Source of the DNA: SHZL01 sp963708905 | Lineage (GTDB): Bacteria; Pseudomonadota; Gammaproteobacteria; Xanthomonadales; SZUA-36 | Assembly (NCBI GenBank): GCA_963708905.1 | Contig: CAVPUV010000081.1 | Span: forward strand, 198,269-262,268 | Reading direction: 5' to 3' | Length of the DNA stretch: 64,000 nt | Shown: piece by piece, positions 16,296 to 24,767 of the stretch | How positions within the stretch are numbered: the stretch's first letter is position 1 | Layout: each line of letters begins with the position of its first letter | Notes under the pieces: generated by a model | What the model saw: only the letters and a program-made list of their open reading frames with translations | What the model was told of the DNA's origin: nothing | The model's database searches: none | Program-made: the position numbers and the translations under genes

Positions 16296-17321
16296 ATGGA
16301 AGTGCCGAAGCGCGTTCTGGTTGTCCGTATTGGCCGCCTTGGCGACACCATTCTGGCGACGCCGATCATCCAGGCTTTGCAACAGACTTGTGGCGCGGGT
16401 GTGATGATTGACTTCGCGGTCAGCCCGGGCGCTTGCACGGCCGCCCTGGACCTGGATCAGCGCATCAACCAGGTCTTTCCCATCGTGCATCGCCAGATTC
16501 CCTGGTACCTGAATCGGTCCAAGCGCGCGTTGCGCAAGCATTCCAGGGATTGGCCCTATGATCTCGTTTTCAACCTTGAATGCGGTCCGCAGTGCGATGA
16601 CTTCATCGAATTCGTTCACGCCCTGGAATTTTTTGGACGGCCGTGCAGCCAGCCCCGGCACATGCCCGGACGGCACTGTGTGGATACCGAGAAGACCATC
16701 TATGCCGATGTGCTCGGGCATGAGGCGACGGCTGCTGCGGTCCCTGCACTGGAAATATCACCTCAGGTGGAAATTCGCCCCGGTGGCATCGATGGGGACT
16801 GCATCATTCTCAGTCCGGGCTTTTCCGGCGTTCAGAGGCAGGGTTATCGCAGCCACCGGCGTTGGCCGGACCATCACTGGAACAAGCTGATTGATTTGAT
16901 CACGCGCTCCGGGCGCTCCATTGCGATCAACGGCAGCGCGGATGAAGAGCGTTGCTTTGAATCCTTGCTGGCGAGCCCGGGGGTGAAGTCCCTGTTTGGA
17001 TCTCCGCTGATAGAGCTGATAGCAGCGATTAAACGAGCGCGTTGCATGATTTCAGTCGATACCGGTTCGATGCATCTGGCTACGGCACTCGGCATACCCA
17101 CCATTGCGTTGTTCGGGCCGACGAATCCGGACCTGACGGGTCCTTATCCCGGTAAAGTGCCCAGCCGGGTACTCACCGGCGATGTTGACTGCCAACCCTG
17201 CTTCCAGACACCATTACAGAAGAAGTGCAGCTTCAACCGCTGCATGCAGGAGCTGAGTCCTGAGTTGGTCTTCGCAGAGCTTGAGCGATTGATCAGTCAA
17301 AACCCAGCCGGCACTTACTGA
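16296..17321 (+). CDS. Family 9 glycosyltransferase (heptosyltransferase-like)
   Basis: 341 residues with the GT-B fold of lipopolysaccharide heptosyltransferases. RVLVVRIGRLGDTILATPII opens the N-terminal domain, and the nucleotide-sugar site in the second domain is marked by ISVDTGSMHLATALGIPTIA and LFGPTNPDLTGP. Expected at the inner face of the cytoplasmic membrane, adding a heptose or related sugar to lipid A-core or another glycolipid. ATG 16296 or GTG 16290 are both possible. The absence of other LPS core genes in the neighbourhood leaves the acceptor open. Confidence 0.88.
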   Translation: MEVPKRVLVVRIGRLGDTILATPIIQALQQTCGAGVMIDFAVSPGACTAALDLDQRINQVFPIVHRQIPWYLNRSKRALRKHSRDWPYDLVFNLECGPQCDDFIEFVHALEFFGRPCSQPRHMPGRHCVDTEKTIYADVLGHEATAAAVPALEISPQVEIRPGGIDGDCIILSPGFSGVQRQGYRSHRRWPDHHWNKLIDLITRSGRSIAINGSADEERCFESLLASPGVKSLFGSPLIELIAAIKRARCMISVDTGSMHLATALGIPTIALFGPTNPDLTGPYPGKVPSRVLTGDVDCQPCFQTPLQKKCSFNRCMQELSPELVFAELERLISQNPAGTY

Positions 17322-17350
17322 CAACTCAAGGCTGAACCACGCATGTGACT

Positions 17351-19426
17351 ATGAAAAATACCACGGCTGCCGCGCTGCTGGCGGCGCTGTTGCCGATCAA
17401 CCTGGTGCGCAGCGACGAGCCTGATCCTTACCTGTGGCTGGAGGAGGTCGAAGGTACGGAAGCCTTGGCCTGGGTGGAAGAACGCAACCAGGAGTCCCTG
17501 TCGGTGCTGGAGAAGTTGCCGCAATACCAACGGCTTTTCGACCAGAACCTCGCGGTTTATGATTCGAAGGAGCGCATTCCATATCCTGAAATTCTCGGGG
17601 AGCACCTGTATAACTTCTGGCAGGACGCCAGCAACGAGCGTGGCCTGTGGCGGCGAACGACCCCGGAACAATACGCTTCCGGCGATCCGCAGTGGGAAGT
17701 CCTGCTGAATTTGGACGAGTTGGCAGTGGCAGAAAATGAGAACTGGGTGTGGAAAGGCAGCAGCTGCCTCCCGCCCGGCTATCAGCGCTGCCTGCTGTCT
17801 CTGTCAAGGGGCGGGGCCGATGCGGTGGTGATCAGGGAATTCGATGTCCCCAGCAGATCCTTCGTGGCGGATGGATTCAACATCCCTGAAGCCAAGAGCG
17901 ACATGAGTTTTTTTGATCAGGACACGGTTTTTGTTGGTACGGATTTCGGCGCCGGCAGCATGACCGGGTCGGGTTATCCCCGCATCAGCAAAATATGGAA
18001 GCGCGGCACACCGCTGGAACAGGCTGAAGTGGTGTACGCAGGCAAAGCAGAAGACGTTGGCATCAGCACTTTGGTCATTCATACTCCGGAAAAGAGCTAC
18101 CCAATCGTTTTTCGCGCGGACACTTTCTTCACCAGCGAGGTTTTTTATTACCGGGACGGTGAACTGTTCAAGCTGGACGTTCCTGCCGATGCCGTGGTTG
18201 AAACCGTGTTTCGCAACCAGTTGCTGATCAGCCTGAAGACCGACTGGCACAGGGATGGCAAAACCTGGAAACAAGGCTCCCTGGTCAGTGTCGACCTGGA
18301 CGACCTGTTGCGGGGTGAAGGCAAAGTAATGAGTGTGGTTGAGCCGGATGCGCGCTCGGCCATCAGTGAAGTCAGCCGCAGCCGTGACCTGTTGCTGGTC
18401 AATCGCATGGTCGATGTGCGCAGCCTGTTGACTGCTTACAGCCTGGATGGCGGCCAGTGGCAACAGCATCCCATCGATGCTCCGGCCATGGGCCAGGTTG
18501 CCGTCACCAGCGCCAGCGAGTACAGCAACTTTTACTTTTTCACCTACCAGGACTTCCTCACGCCGACCACGCTGTTCCAGGCAGAAGGTCTGTCTGCGCC
18601 AAAAGCTGCCAAAGCGCTGCCGGCCTTCTTCGATGCTTCACCCTTTGAAGTAATCCAGCAATTCACCGAGTCTGCCGATGGAACCCGCGTGCCTTATTTC
18701 CGCGTGGCGCGCAAGGGACTGGAACTCAATGGCAAAAATAAAACGCTGATTTATGCCTACGGTGGCTTCGAGGTTGCGATGAATCCGGTGTATTCCGCCG
18801 TCATCGGAATGGACTGGCTCGCCGCAGGAGGTGTCTATGTTTTGGCCAACATCCGCGGCGGCGGAGAGTATGGCCCGGCCTGGCATTTGGCCGCGCAGAG
18901 GGAGAACCGGCAGAAATCCTATGATGACTTCTACGCCGTCGCCGAAGACGTCATTCGTCAGGGCATAAGCTCGCCACAGTACCTTGGAATCCGCGGCGGA
19001 AGCGGCGGTGGTCTGCTGGTGGGAATGCTGTTCACCCAGCGTCCTGACCTGTTCGGCGCCGTGGTCTGCCAGGTTCCCTTGCTGGATATGAAGCGCTTCA
19101 GTCATTTGCTGGCCGGCGCCAGCTGGGTGGCGGAATATGGTGACCCGGACAAGCCCGAAGACTGGGCTTTTCTACAGCATTACTCGCCTTATCACAATCT
19201 GGATAAAGCCAAAAACTACCCGCGCGTTTTTTTCACCACCTCCACCCGCGATGACCGCGTCCACCCGGGCCATGCCAGGAAAATGGTGGCAAAAATGAAC
19301 GCCATGGGAAAGCCCAATTTCTATTATGAAAACACCGAAGGCGGTCACGGTGGCGCCGCCAACAACCAGCAGCAGGCTCGGGTACAGGCTTTGATTTACA
19401 GTTATTTACTGAATGAACTGGAATAA
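17351..19426 (+). CDS. Prolyl oligopeptidase family serine peptidase (S9A)
   Basis: 691 residues. The N-terminal part (from about residue 20, DPYLWLEEVEGTEALAWV) is the S9A propeller preceded by a short hydrophobic leader that may export it. The C-terminal alpha/beta hydrolase domain has GIRGGSGGGLLVGM with the catalytic Ser (~res 550), TRDDRVHPGHARKM with the Asp, and EGGHGGAANNQQQ with the His. All catalytic residues are present and length fits the family, so an active endopeptidase for small proline-containing peptides is likely. ATG 17351 preferred over GTG 17345. Followed by a bidirectional terminator. Confidence 0.93.
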   Translation: MKNTTAAALLAALLPINLVRSDEPDPYLWLEEVEGTEALAWVEERNQESLSVLEKLPQYQRLFDQNLAVYDSKERIPYPEILGEHLYNFWQDASNERGLWRRTTPEQYASGDPQWEVLLNLDELAVAENENWVWKGSSCLPPGYQRCLLSLSRGGADAVVIREFDVPSRSFVADGFNIPEAKSDMSFFDQDTVFVGTDFGAGSMTGSGYPRISKIWKRGTPLEQAEVVYAGKAEDVGISTLVIHTPEKSYPIVFRADTFFTSEVFYYRDGELFKLDVPADAVVETVFRNQLLISLKTDWHRDGKTWKQGSLVSVDLDDLLRGEGKVMSVVEPDARSAISEVSRSRDLLLVNRMVDVRSLLTAYSLDGGQWQQHPIDAPAMGQVAVTSASEYSNFYFFTYQDFLTPTTLFQAEGLSAPKAAKALPAFFDASPFEVIQQFTESADGTRVPYFRVARKGLELNGKNKTLIYAYGGFEVAMNPVYSAVIGMDWLAAGGVYVLANIRGGGEYGPAWHLAAQRENRQKSYDDFYAVAEDVIRQGISSPQYLGIRGGSGGGLLVGMLFTQRPDLFGAVVCQVPLLDMKRFSHLLAGASWVAEYGDPDKPEDWAFLQHYSPYHNLDKAKNYPRVFFTTSTRDDRVHPGHARKMVAKMNAMGKPNFYYENTEGGHGGAANNQQQARVQALIYSYLLNELE

Positions 19427-19462
19427 GCAGCATGATGGGCCTGTGGCGTTTTACTGACTGGG

Positions 19463-19489
19463 AGCTTGTCGGTTAAGTCCGACAGGCTT
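19463..19489. terminator. Hairpin between convergent genes
   Basis: AGCTTGTCGG-TTAAGT-CCGACAGGCTTTT: a six-base TGTCGG/CCGACA stem extended by imperfect pairs and followed by a T run on the + strand. It lies between the S9 peptidase stop and the convergent 19490-19921 gene. Confidence 0.6.
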
Positions 19490-19921
19490 TTAGTGATGCC
19501 CGCGGCGGTCACGATCACGGCCACCATCATGGCCACGGTAACGATCGTGGCCATAGTTATTGCCATATCCATAGCCATACGACTCACCGTGACTTCTTCC
19601 ATGCCTGTTGCTGTGCCGGTAATCATACCTGGATTCATGTCTGCTTCGATGCCCGTATCCATGTCTGGAATGACTTCTGTAGCCGTATGAATAGTCACGG
19701 TAGCCATAGGGCGCCGGGTAGTAATTCGATTGCGGGTAGTAATAGGATTGCGGGTAGTAATAGGGCGCCGTGCCATACTCCAGATAGCCGCCGTAGCCGA
19801 TGGGAACGGCGATGCTTAGCGAACCGCGAAATCCGCCGTGTCCGGGAGAGTGGGCCTGAACCAGTGAGGTCGCGGCCAACAACGGTAATCCGATCAAAAG
19901 TGTGGTGATGAGCTTGTTCAT
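19490..19921 (-). CDS. Exported Tyr/Gly/His/Arg-rich low-complexity protein
   Basis: 143 residues. A signal peptide (NKLITTLLIGLPLLAATSLVQA) precedes a mature part dominated by aromatic-polar repeats: YYYPQS twice (~res 52-66), PAPYGYRDYSYGYRSHSR, then GHDRYRGHDGGRDRDRRGHH at the end. No catalytic family is recognisable. Such proteins are annotated as PXPV or YXWGXW-like exported proteins in proteobacteria; a surface, metal-binding (many His) or adhesive role is possible but unproven. ATG 19921 is fixed by AGGAGG about 8 bases upstream. The DNA of the repeats (GGGTAGTAATAG units, 19725-19770) is itself repetitive. Confidence 0.8.
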   Translation of the reverse strand: MNKLITTLLIGLPLLAATSLVQAHSPGHGGFRGSLSIAVPIGYGGYLEYGTAPYYYPQSYYYPQSNYYPAPYGYRDYSYGYRSHSRHGYGHRSRHESRYDYRHSNRHGRSHGESYGYGYGNNYGHDRYRGHDGGRDRDRRGHH

Positions 19922-20062
19922 GACATTTCCTCCTAGTGCGTCGAGTACAGGCTTATAGTGCACGTGAAGGTCTGAATGGGGGCTGAATGAAAAATGATCA
20001 CCAATCCGCGCCAGCTGACAGCACGCGCGTGAATGAATTTGGCAACTGGCGCCAGACCGGAT

Positions 20063-20476
20063 TTACACGGGGTAGGCTTCGAAGCAGGGTACATCGTCGC
20101 CCGCGCACGACCAGGCCGCGCGTGATTCGATGAAGATGCGCGCCTGCGGGGCGATGTTGGGTTCGACATCCAGTGTGCCGGCGGGAATGAACACCAGATT
20201 CATGCTCGGAATTGCTGCCGGCAGCGGTCCGCCGCACTGGCTACAGAAAGTACGCGTAAATCGTTGCGCTTCGGGCAGCTTGTAGGCTTTGATCGAAGCC
20301 ACATCACCCGTCCAGGCGATGGCGCTGCCTTGCACAAACAGGTTGGTCGCGTGCCCCGTGCCTGTCGCCTTGCGGCAGCGCGTGCAATGACAATGCACGA
20401 AGCGGGCGGGTTCGCCGCTGACGCTGTAATGCAAAGCACCGCAAAGACACGATCCGGTCAACGTTTGTTCGGCCAT
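20063..20476 (-). CDS. GFA-family (CENP-V/Mss4-fold) zinc protein
   Basis: 137 residues. Zinc ligands are in order: GSCLCGALHY near residue 9, HCHCTRCRKATG (~29-40), and FCSQCGGPL (~77-85), the three Cys clusters of the glutathione-dependent formaldehyde-activating enzyme (GFA) fold. The family is broad; only some members act on the glutathione-formaldehyde adduct, so the reaction here is not assigned. Divergent from the phosphatase gene 100 bases away. Confidence 0.9.
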   Translation of the reverse strand: MAEQTLTGSCLCGALHYSVSGEPARFVHCHCTRCRKATGTGHATNLFVQGSAIAWTGDVASIKAYKLPEAQRFTRTFCSQCGGPLPAAIPSMNLVFIPAGTLDVEPNIAPQARIFIESRAAWSCAGDDVPCFEAYPV

Positions 20477-20576
20477 GGGTATCCACCTCTGTCAGGGTTC
20501 CTGCATTCCAGCATAACAAATTCCGCGGCACATGCGGCCGCTGACAGCGCACAAGCTTGCTGCTAGGCTGAAGAAC

Positions 20577-21029
20577 ATGAAATCCATTCTTTTTGTGTGC
20601 ATGGGCAATATCTGCCGTTCGCCGGCAGCGGAAGGTATTTTTCGGAAACTGGTAGCCGCTGCGGGACGGGGCGCCGAATTCGACATCGACTCGGCGGGAA
20701 CGATCGGCTATCACGCCGGCGACATGGCGGATAGCCGCATGCGATCCGCAGCCGAGGGGCGGGGGTACACGCTCGATAGCATCGCACGCCGGATCGAGCG
20801 CGCCGACTTTTACCGTTTCGACTGGATCGTGACCATGGATGAGGTAAATTTCAGCGAAGTGAGCGCCATGAATCCCGGTTCCGGGGTCAAAATTGTTCCG
20901 ATCTGCAAGTACTGCGAACAGCACACAGAGACCGAGGTCCCCGATCCTTACTATGGCGGTGAAGCCGGCTTTCAAAAGGTGATCGACATTCTCGAGGATG
21001 CCTGCGCCAACCTGCTGCGGCACATCTGA
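20577..21029 (+). CDS. Low-molecular-weight protein-tyrosine-phosphatase family
   Basis: 150 residues. The active-site loop CMGNICRSP (~res 8-16; C-x5-R-S) is at the N-terminus, with the general acid in VPDPYYGG (~res 121-128). Complete. Next to it, in the same direction and 14 bases on, is a fructosamine kinase family gene. This pairing is known from other bacteria, where the phosphatase removes a phosphate from protein-bound ribulosamine 5-phosphate so that the kinase can deglycate it. A role in glycation repair is therefore as likely as tyrosine dephosphorylation. ATG 20577 chosen; upstream extension lacks support. Confidence 0.92.
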   Translation: MKSILFVCMGNICRSPAAEGIFRKLVAAAGRGAEFDIDSAGTIGYHAGDMADSRMRSAAEGRGYTLDSIARRIERADFYRFDWIVTMDEVNFSEVSAMNPGSGVKIVPICKYCEQHTETEVPDPYYGGEAGFQKVIDILEDACANLLRHI

Positions 21030-21043
21030 AGTACAACCGGCCG

Positions 21044-21946
21044 GTGAACGGAACTTATCCCTCGATACTTGATGAACTCGGACGCGGCGCGCCTGTTGAC
21101 CTGGTGAGCATTGGCGGCGGCTGTATCGCCGATGCGGGTGTCGCGACCTTTGCCAATGGTTCCAAGGTCTTTGTCAAACGGGCTGCGGGCGGGCGCAAGC
21201 TGTTGGAGCCGGGTATGTTCGAGCGCGAAGCGGAAGGCTTGCGAGCCCTGGCGGAAGTCAATGCCATTCGAGTGCCCGAAGTGATTGCGGTTGGCGCGGA
21301 AGCGCTGGTGCTCGAAATGATCCGGCCGGCCCCGAAGAAGCGGGGGTTTGCTGAAGATTTTGGCCGGAAGTTCGCCGCTTTGCATGATCACCGCGGCCCG
21401 GCCTGCGGCTTTGTCCATGACAATTTCATTGGTGCTTCAAAGCAGATCAACCAACCGGTGGACGGCCCATGGAACGCGGTTTCCGATGGTGATGGATCCT
21501 CATGGCCCCAATTTTTTCTCCAGCGCCGCCTGCGCTTTCAGGTGCGTCTGGCGGAGAGCCGCGGTTGTGGCCGGGAACTCGGGCGCCTGCTGGATTGGGC
21601 CGAGGCGCTTGTCATCGAGCTTTTAAATGCGGCGAGGGAGGCTCCGAGCCTTCTGCACGGTGATCTGTGGAGCGGAAATTTTATCGTCGATGAGCGTGGC
21701 GAGGCCTGTCTGATCGACCCGGCGGTATATTATGGGCACCGCGAAGCGGACCTCGCGATGACGCGGTTGTTTGGCGGCTTCGAACCTTCGTTCTACGCAG
21801 CTTATGCCGAGGCGTCACCGCTGGCGCCCGGTCACCAGGATCGTTTGGCCATTTACCAGCTCTACCACGTCTTGAACCACCTGAACCTGTTCGGTGGCGG
21901 ATACTTCGAACAGGCTAAACGCATTCTGCGGCAATATGCGGGCTAA
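21044..21946 (+). CDS. Fructosamine/ketosamine-3-kinase family protein
   Basis: 300 residues with the aminoglycoside-phosphotransferase-like kinase fold. SKVFVKRA holds the ATP lysine (~res 41-47), LLHGDLWSGNFIVDERG is the catalytic loop (HGDLWSGN, Asp base), and CLIDPAVYYGHREADLAMTR is the metal-binding block. Expected to phosphorylate sugar adducts on protein amines, which then detach. GTG 21044 starts the gene. Likely co-transcribed with the phosphatase gene upstream. Confidence 0.92.
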   Translation: MNGTYPSILDELGRGAPVDLVSIGGGCIADAGVATFANGSKVFVKRAAGGRKLLEPGMFEREAEGLRALAEVNAIRVPEVIAVGAEALVLEMIRPAPKKRGFAEDFGRKFAALHDHRGPACGFVHDNFIGASKQINQPVDGPWNAVSDGDGSSWPQFFLQRRLRFQVRLAESRGCGRELGRLLDWAEALVIELLNAAREAPSLLHGDLWSGNFIVDERGEACLIDPAVYYGHREADLAMTRLFGGFEPSFYAAYAEASPLAPGHQDRLAIYQLYHVLNHLNLFGGGYFEQAKRILRQYAG

Positions 21947-21977
21947 AGCTGGTTCCGTCGATCAACAGGCTGCTAGA

Positions 21978-23213
21978 ATGAGCAGTATGAGTGCGCGAGG
22001 ATTGAAGGTCCTGGTGATAGACGACAGTTCGATGGCCGTCCATGTCACCGTGCAGTTGCTGCAGACCGCCGGCTACCAGGCCGAAGGATTCATTGGGTCG
22101 GAGCGGGCCATCGATCGTATCCGTGAAATGCGGCCGGACGTCATTATCCTTGATGTGATGATGCCGGGTATCAATGGATTCGAGCTCCTCACCATGGTAC
22201 GCCAGCACGAAGATCTGGCCGACGTGCGCATCCTGATGGCCTCGGCCAAGGCCTATGAGGCAGATAGAAACAAAGCGAAGAGGTTGGGGGCGGATGGGTA
22301 CATCCTCAAACCCTTCACGATGGAAAAATTCGACTCTACCATGCAATCCCTGGGTTCGATGCAGCTGTCAGCCTGGGGTGTGCGCGGCACGCTGCCCGTG
22401 CCGCAGGAGGGCTACATTCGCTATGGGGGTAATACCTCCTGTTACTCCTTGCAGCTCACGCCAGAACGCCATCTGGTGTTCGATGCCGGTACCGGTATCA
22501 AGAACTGTGGCAACGCGTTGTTGAAGATTGGCCAAAAGCGCGTCTCGGTCGACCTGTTCATCACCCACCCGCACTGGGACCACATCAACGCCTTCCCCTT
22601 CTTCATGCCGCTGTACCTTCCGGGAAATGCGGTGCGTGTTCATGGAGCAGCGCAGGATGAGGTCGGATTTGAGCGACTCATCGTATCGCAGATGGATGGC
22701 ATCTACTTTCCGGTCACAACGCAAGAGTTCGGCGCCCATGTGACTTTCCACGAGATCGGTCAACAGGAGATGGAGTTCGATGGCGTGCGCGTGCGCTCGA
22801 TGTTGTTGAAGCACCCTGGGCACTGCCTCGGTTACCGCGTCGATTACAGGGGCCGAAGCTTCTGTTACATCACCGACAATGAACTTTACCCGGCGGACTC
22901 GGAGTTCGCCGACGAGGAATTCCTGCATGATCTGGCGGATTTCTGCCGCGGAGCAAACGTGCTGGTGCACGATTGCACATATTCCGACCAGGAGTACGCC
23001 GCCAAGGTACATTGGGGTCATTCCTCGCTGAGCGAGGTGTGCCGGCTGGCGCATCTGGCCGAGGTGGAACGCCTGTGGATCCACCACCACGATCCCGACC
23101 AGTCGGATGATGACATCGAGTGCAAACTCGAGTTCTGTGCCACGACGCTGCAACTGTATGGCAGCCGAACCGAGGCAGTGCTGCCGCGGGAAGGGACCAG
23201 TGAGGCGGTGTGA
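21978..23213 (+). CDS. Response-regulator receiver fused to metallo-beta-lactamase-fold domain
   Basis: 411 residues in two domains. Residues 1-125 are a CheY-like receiver with the acidic pair in VLVIDDSS, the phospho-acceptor Asp in VIILDVMMPG (~res 58) and the conserved Lys in YILKPF. Residues ~135-400 form a metallo-hydrolase with ITHPHWDHINAF (HxHxDH, ~res 196-202), GHCLGYRVD, YITDNELYP and VHDCTYSDQEY, giving a full two-metal ligand set. This is a phosphorylation-controlled hydrolase by architecture; the substrate is unknown and no kinase gene adjoins it. Starts ATG 21978 (21987 also possible), 31 bases after the fructosamine kinase stop. Confidence 0.88.
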   Translation: MSSMSARGLKVLVIDDSSMAVHVTVQLLQTAGYQAEGFIGSERAIDRIREMRPDVIILDVMMPGINGFELLTMVRQHEDLADVRILMASAKAYEADRNKAKRLGADGYILKPFTMEKFDSTMQSLGSMQLSAWGVRGTLPVPQEGYIRYGGNTSCYSLQLTPERHLVFDAGTGIKNCGNALLKIGQKRVSVDLFITHPHWDHINAFPFFMPLYLPGNAVRVHGAAQDEVGFERLIVSQMDGIYFPVTTQEFGAHVTFHEIGQQEMEFDGVRVRSMLLKHPGHCLGYRVDYRGRSFCYITDNELYPADSEFADEEFLHDLADFCRGANVLVHDCTYSDQEYAAKVHWGHSSLSEVCRLAHLAEVERLWIHHHDPDQSDDDIECKLEFCATTLQLYGSRTEAVLPREGTSEAV

Positions 23214-23258
23214 AATGCTCCCGTGTGCTGTTGTTTGAGGGTCTTTTCCGCTGCCGGC

Positions 23259-23306
23259 CCGGAAAGCTGACCCAAAGCATCGGTGTCGAGCCGGAAAGTT
23301 GATCCA
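23259..23306. repeat. Two 16-bp direct repeats (CCGGAAAGYTGAYCCA)
   Basis: CCGGAAAGCTGACCCA (23259-23274) and CCGGAAAGTTGATCCA (23291-23306), 14 of 16 identical, spaced 32 bases. They resemble the repeated transposase-binding ends of IS21-type elements and may be what is left of one; the second copy supplies the left half of the FNR-like box. Confidence 0.4.
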
Positions 23307-23312
23307 GATCAA
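23299..23312. promoter_or_regulatory. FNR/ANR-type binding site
   Basis: TTGATCCAGATCAA is a perfect match to the TTGAT-N4-ATCAA consensus of FNR/ANR oxygen-sensing activators, centred 86 bases before the ATG of the RquA-like gene, a fitting distance for activation. It overlaps a possible IS-end repeat, so chance origin must be considered. Confidence 0.55.
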
Positions 23313-23391
23313 AGCAGAATGAGGCCATAACCGTTGTACTTGTGGCCGCCAAATTGACCTACACCACTTTGTCTGTCTGAGAGGAAACGCA

Positions 23392-24186
23392 ATGAATAAT
23401 TGGCTTCTGAGCGGGGTATTTGCCGTCGGTATGATGCTTACATTGACCGGATTATTTTTTTTCCTGGTCACCCGGGGCGCGCTGGTCATGCGCGGGCTGT
23501 CAGCCGGTGAGCGTAGCGATAAAGCGCACGTGTATCCGATTTATTCGAACATGCGGCTGATCAAGCTGGTCGATTTTCAGCCTGTCATCTCAGCCATATT
23601 GCTGTTTCAGTACCACAGCCTGGTTTCAAGGATCGTCGCGGGCATCGGGCAGATGGACCTGCGCAACAAAAAAGTGCTGATCACCTCGTGTGCTTTCGGC
23701 AACGTCATACCGCGAGTGGTGAAAGCGGCCATTCAGTCGGGCGCCGAGCGCGTTATGATCGCCGATATCATTCACAATGAGCTCGTTCACGCCGAGAGCA
23801 AGCTCGGTAATTTTGCCGACAGGGTGGAGTACATCGAAGATAACGCCACGGCCATGAAGCAGGCCGCGGGATTTGCCGATGCGAATATCATGTTTTTCCT
23901 GTTGCATGAACTGCCGCATCCGCTGAAAGGACAGGCCTTGAAGGAGGCGGGGCGTATGCTCGCCCCCGGAGGGACGCTTTTTCTTGCCGAGTTTCACCGC
24001 CCGGAACTGTGGGTGCTGCGCGCCCTCAGCTGGACTTATTTCAAGGTTTTCGAGCCGCTGGGTCTGGCGCTGTGGGACACGCATGATCCGCTGGACTTCC
24101 TGCAAAACTCAGGCGCATGGAAGTGCGAACGCACAACTTTCCTGTGCGGCAATTTTCAGTTGATTACCGCGACGAAGCAGTCCTGA
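23392..24186 (+). CDS. RquA-like SAM-binding protein (rhodoquinone synthesis candidate)
   Basis: 264 residues: an N-terminal membrane anchor (~res 5-28, LLSGVFAVGMMLTLTGLFFF) and a class I SAM-methyltransferase-like domain. The usual glycine-rich motif I is replaced by KVLITSCAFGNVIPRVV, and FFLLHELPHP plus APGGTLFLAEFHRP follow. This altered motif I and the FHRP/YHRP block are what I recall for RquA, which swaps a methoxy for an amino group on ubiquinone to give rhodoquinone for anaerobic respiration. The perfect FNR-type box upstream supports an anaerobic role. The alternative is an ordinary methyltransferase of unknown substrate. GAGG ribosome site 8 bases before ATG. Confidence 0.65.
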   Translation: MNNWLLSGVFAVGMMLTLTGLFFFLVTRGALVMRGLSAGERSDKAHVYPIYSNMRLIKLVDFQPVISAILLFQYHSLVSRIVAGIGQMDLRNKKVLITSCAFGNVIPRVVKAAIQSGAERVMIADIIHNELVHAESKLGNFADRVEYIEDNATAMKQAAGFADANIMFFLLHELPHPLKGQALKEAGRMLAPGGTLFLAEFHRPELWVLRALSWTYFKVFEPLGLALWDTHDPLDFLQNSGAWKCERTTFLCGNFQLITATKQS

Positions 24187-24207
24187 GAAAGAATAACAGA
24201 CTGACTG

Positions 24208-24438
24208 TTACCCCACTTTATCCCACGGCAGGCGCGGGGCCGGGTATTCACTCCCGGGACACGCCGTGAAAGCGGGCGCGCTGCTGGCGCAAAACGGGCA
24301 GGTATCGGTCCACCAACGAACCAGCACGACCTGCCCGCGCAGATCCTCCAGCGAGAGCGGCGCGGAGTTGAGCCAGCCATCGAACTTGAACGGCGGCGCG
24401 ACGACGCCGATGCGGTCGTTGCCGGCAGAGCGGTCCAT
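24208..24438 (-). pseudogene. Truncated redoxin/TlpA-like gene
   Basis: 76 codons. GVVAPPFKFDGWLNSAPLSL and LRGQVVLVRWWTDTCPFCAS are the N-terminal part of a thioredoxin-fold TlpA/redoxin protein, including a CPFC active site. After SSAPAF the fold should continue for some 100 residues, but the frame passes straight into a short end (YPAPRLPWDKVG) and a stop, so most of the domain is missing. A functional thioredoxin fold cannot be formed. Another case of a gene that retains its beginning, and perhaps its end, but not its middle. Confidence 0.6.
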
Positions 24439-24539
24439 CGCCTTCAGACTGGCGAGACCGCTCGCGATCTCCGCATCCCAGGGGCCCCCTGTACCCCCGG
24501 AATCTTCGCAAAGCGCGTTTTCCGGCTAAACTGGGAACC

Positions 24540-24740
24540 GTGAGCATCGAACTGATCCAGGAAGCCAACGTCATTTGCCCGTATTGCGGTGAAGTCATCA
24601 GCATCCTGCTGGACGGATCGGTCGAGGAGCAGGAGTACATCGAAGATTGCCAGGTGTGTTGCAAACCCATCGTCATGCACGTCCGGGTGGCAGACGATGG
24701 CCAGTGCGTGGTTGAAGCGCGGGATGAAGGTGAGGCCTGA
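24540..24740 (+). CDS. CPXCG-motif small cysteine-rich protein
   Basis: 66 residues with ICPYCGEVISILLD at residues 12-25 and a second pair in EDCQVCCKPIVMH (~36-48): two CxxC pairs forming a zinc-ribbon-like knuckle. This is the conserved small 'CPXCG motif-containing cysteine-rich protein' of gammaproteobacteria; function unknown. Starts GTG 24540; the acidic C-terminus is typical. Confidence 0.9.
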   Translation: MSIELIQEANVICPYCGEVISILLDGSVEEQEYIEDCQVCCKPIVMHVRVADDGQCVVEARDEGEA

Positions 24741-24767
24741 GAAAGGCCACTCCCTGCTGATGACCCG

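Noticed and set aside
22368..23489. 373-codon reverse-strand reading frame
   Set aside because: Antisense to the receiver-MBL gene; no domain or ribosome site.
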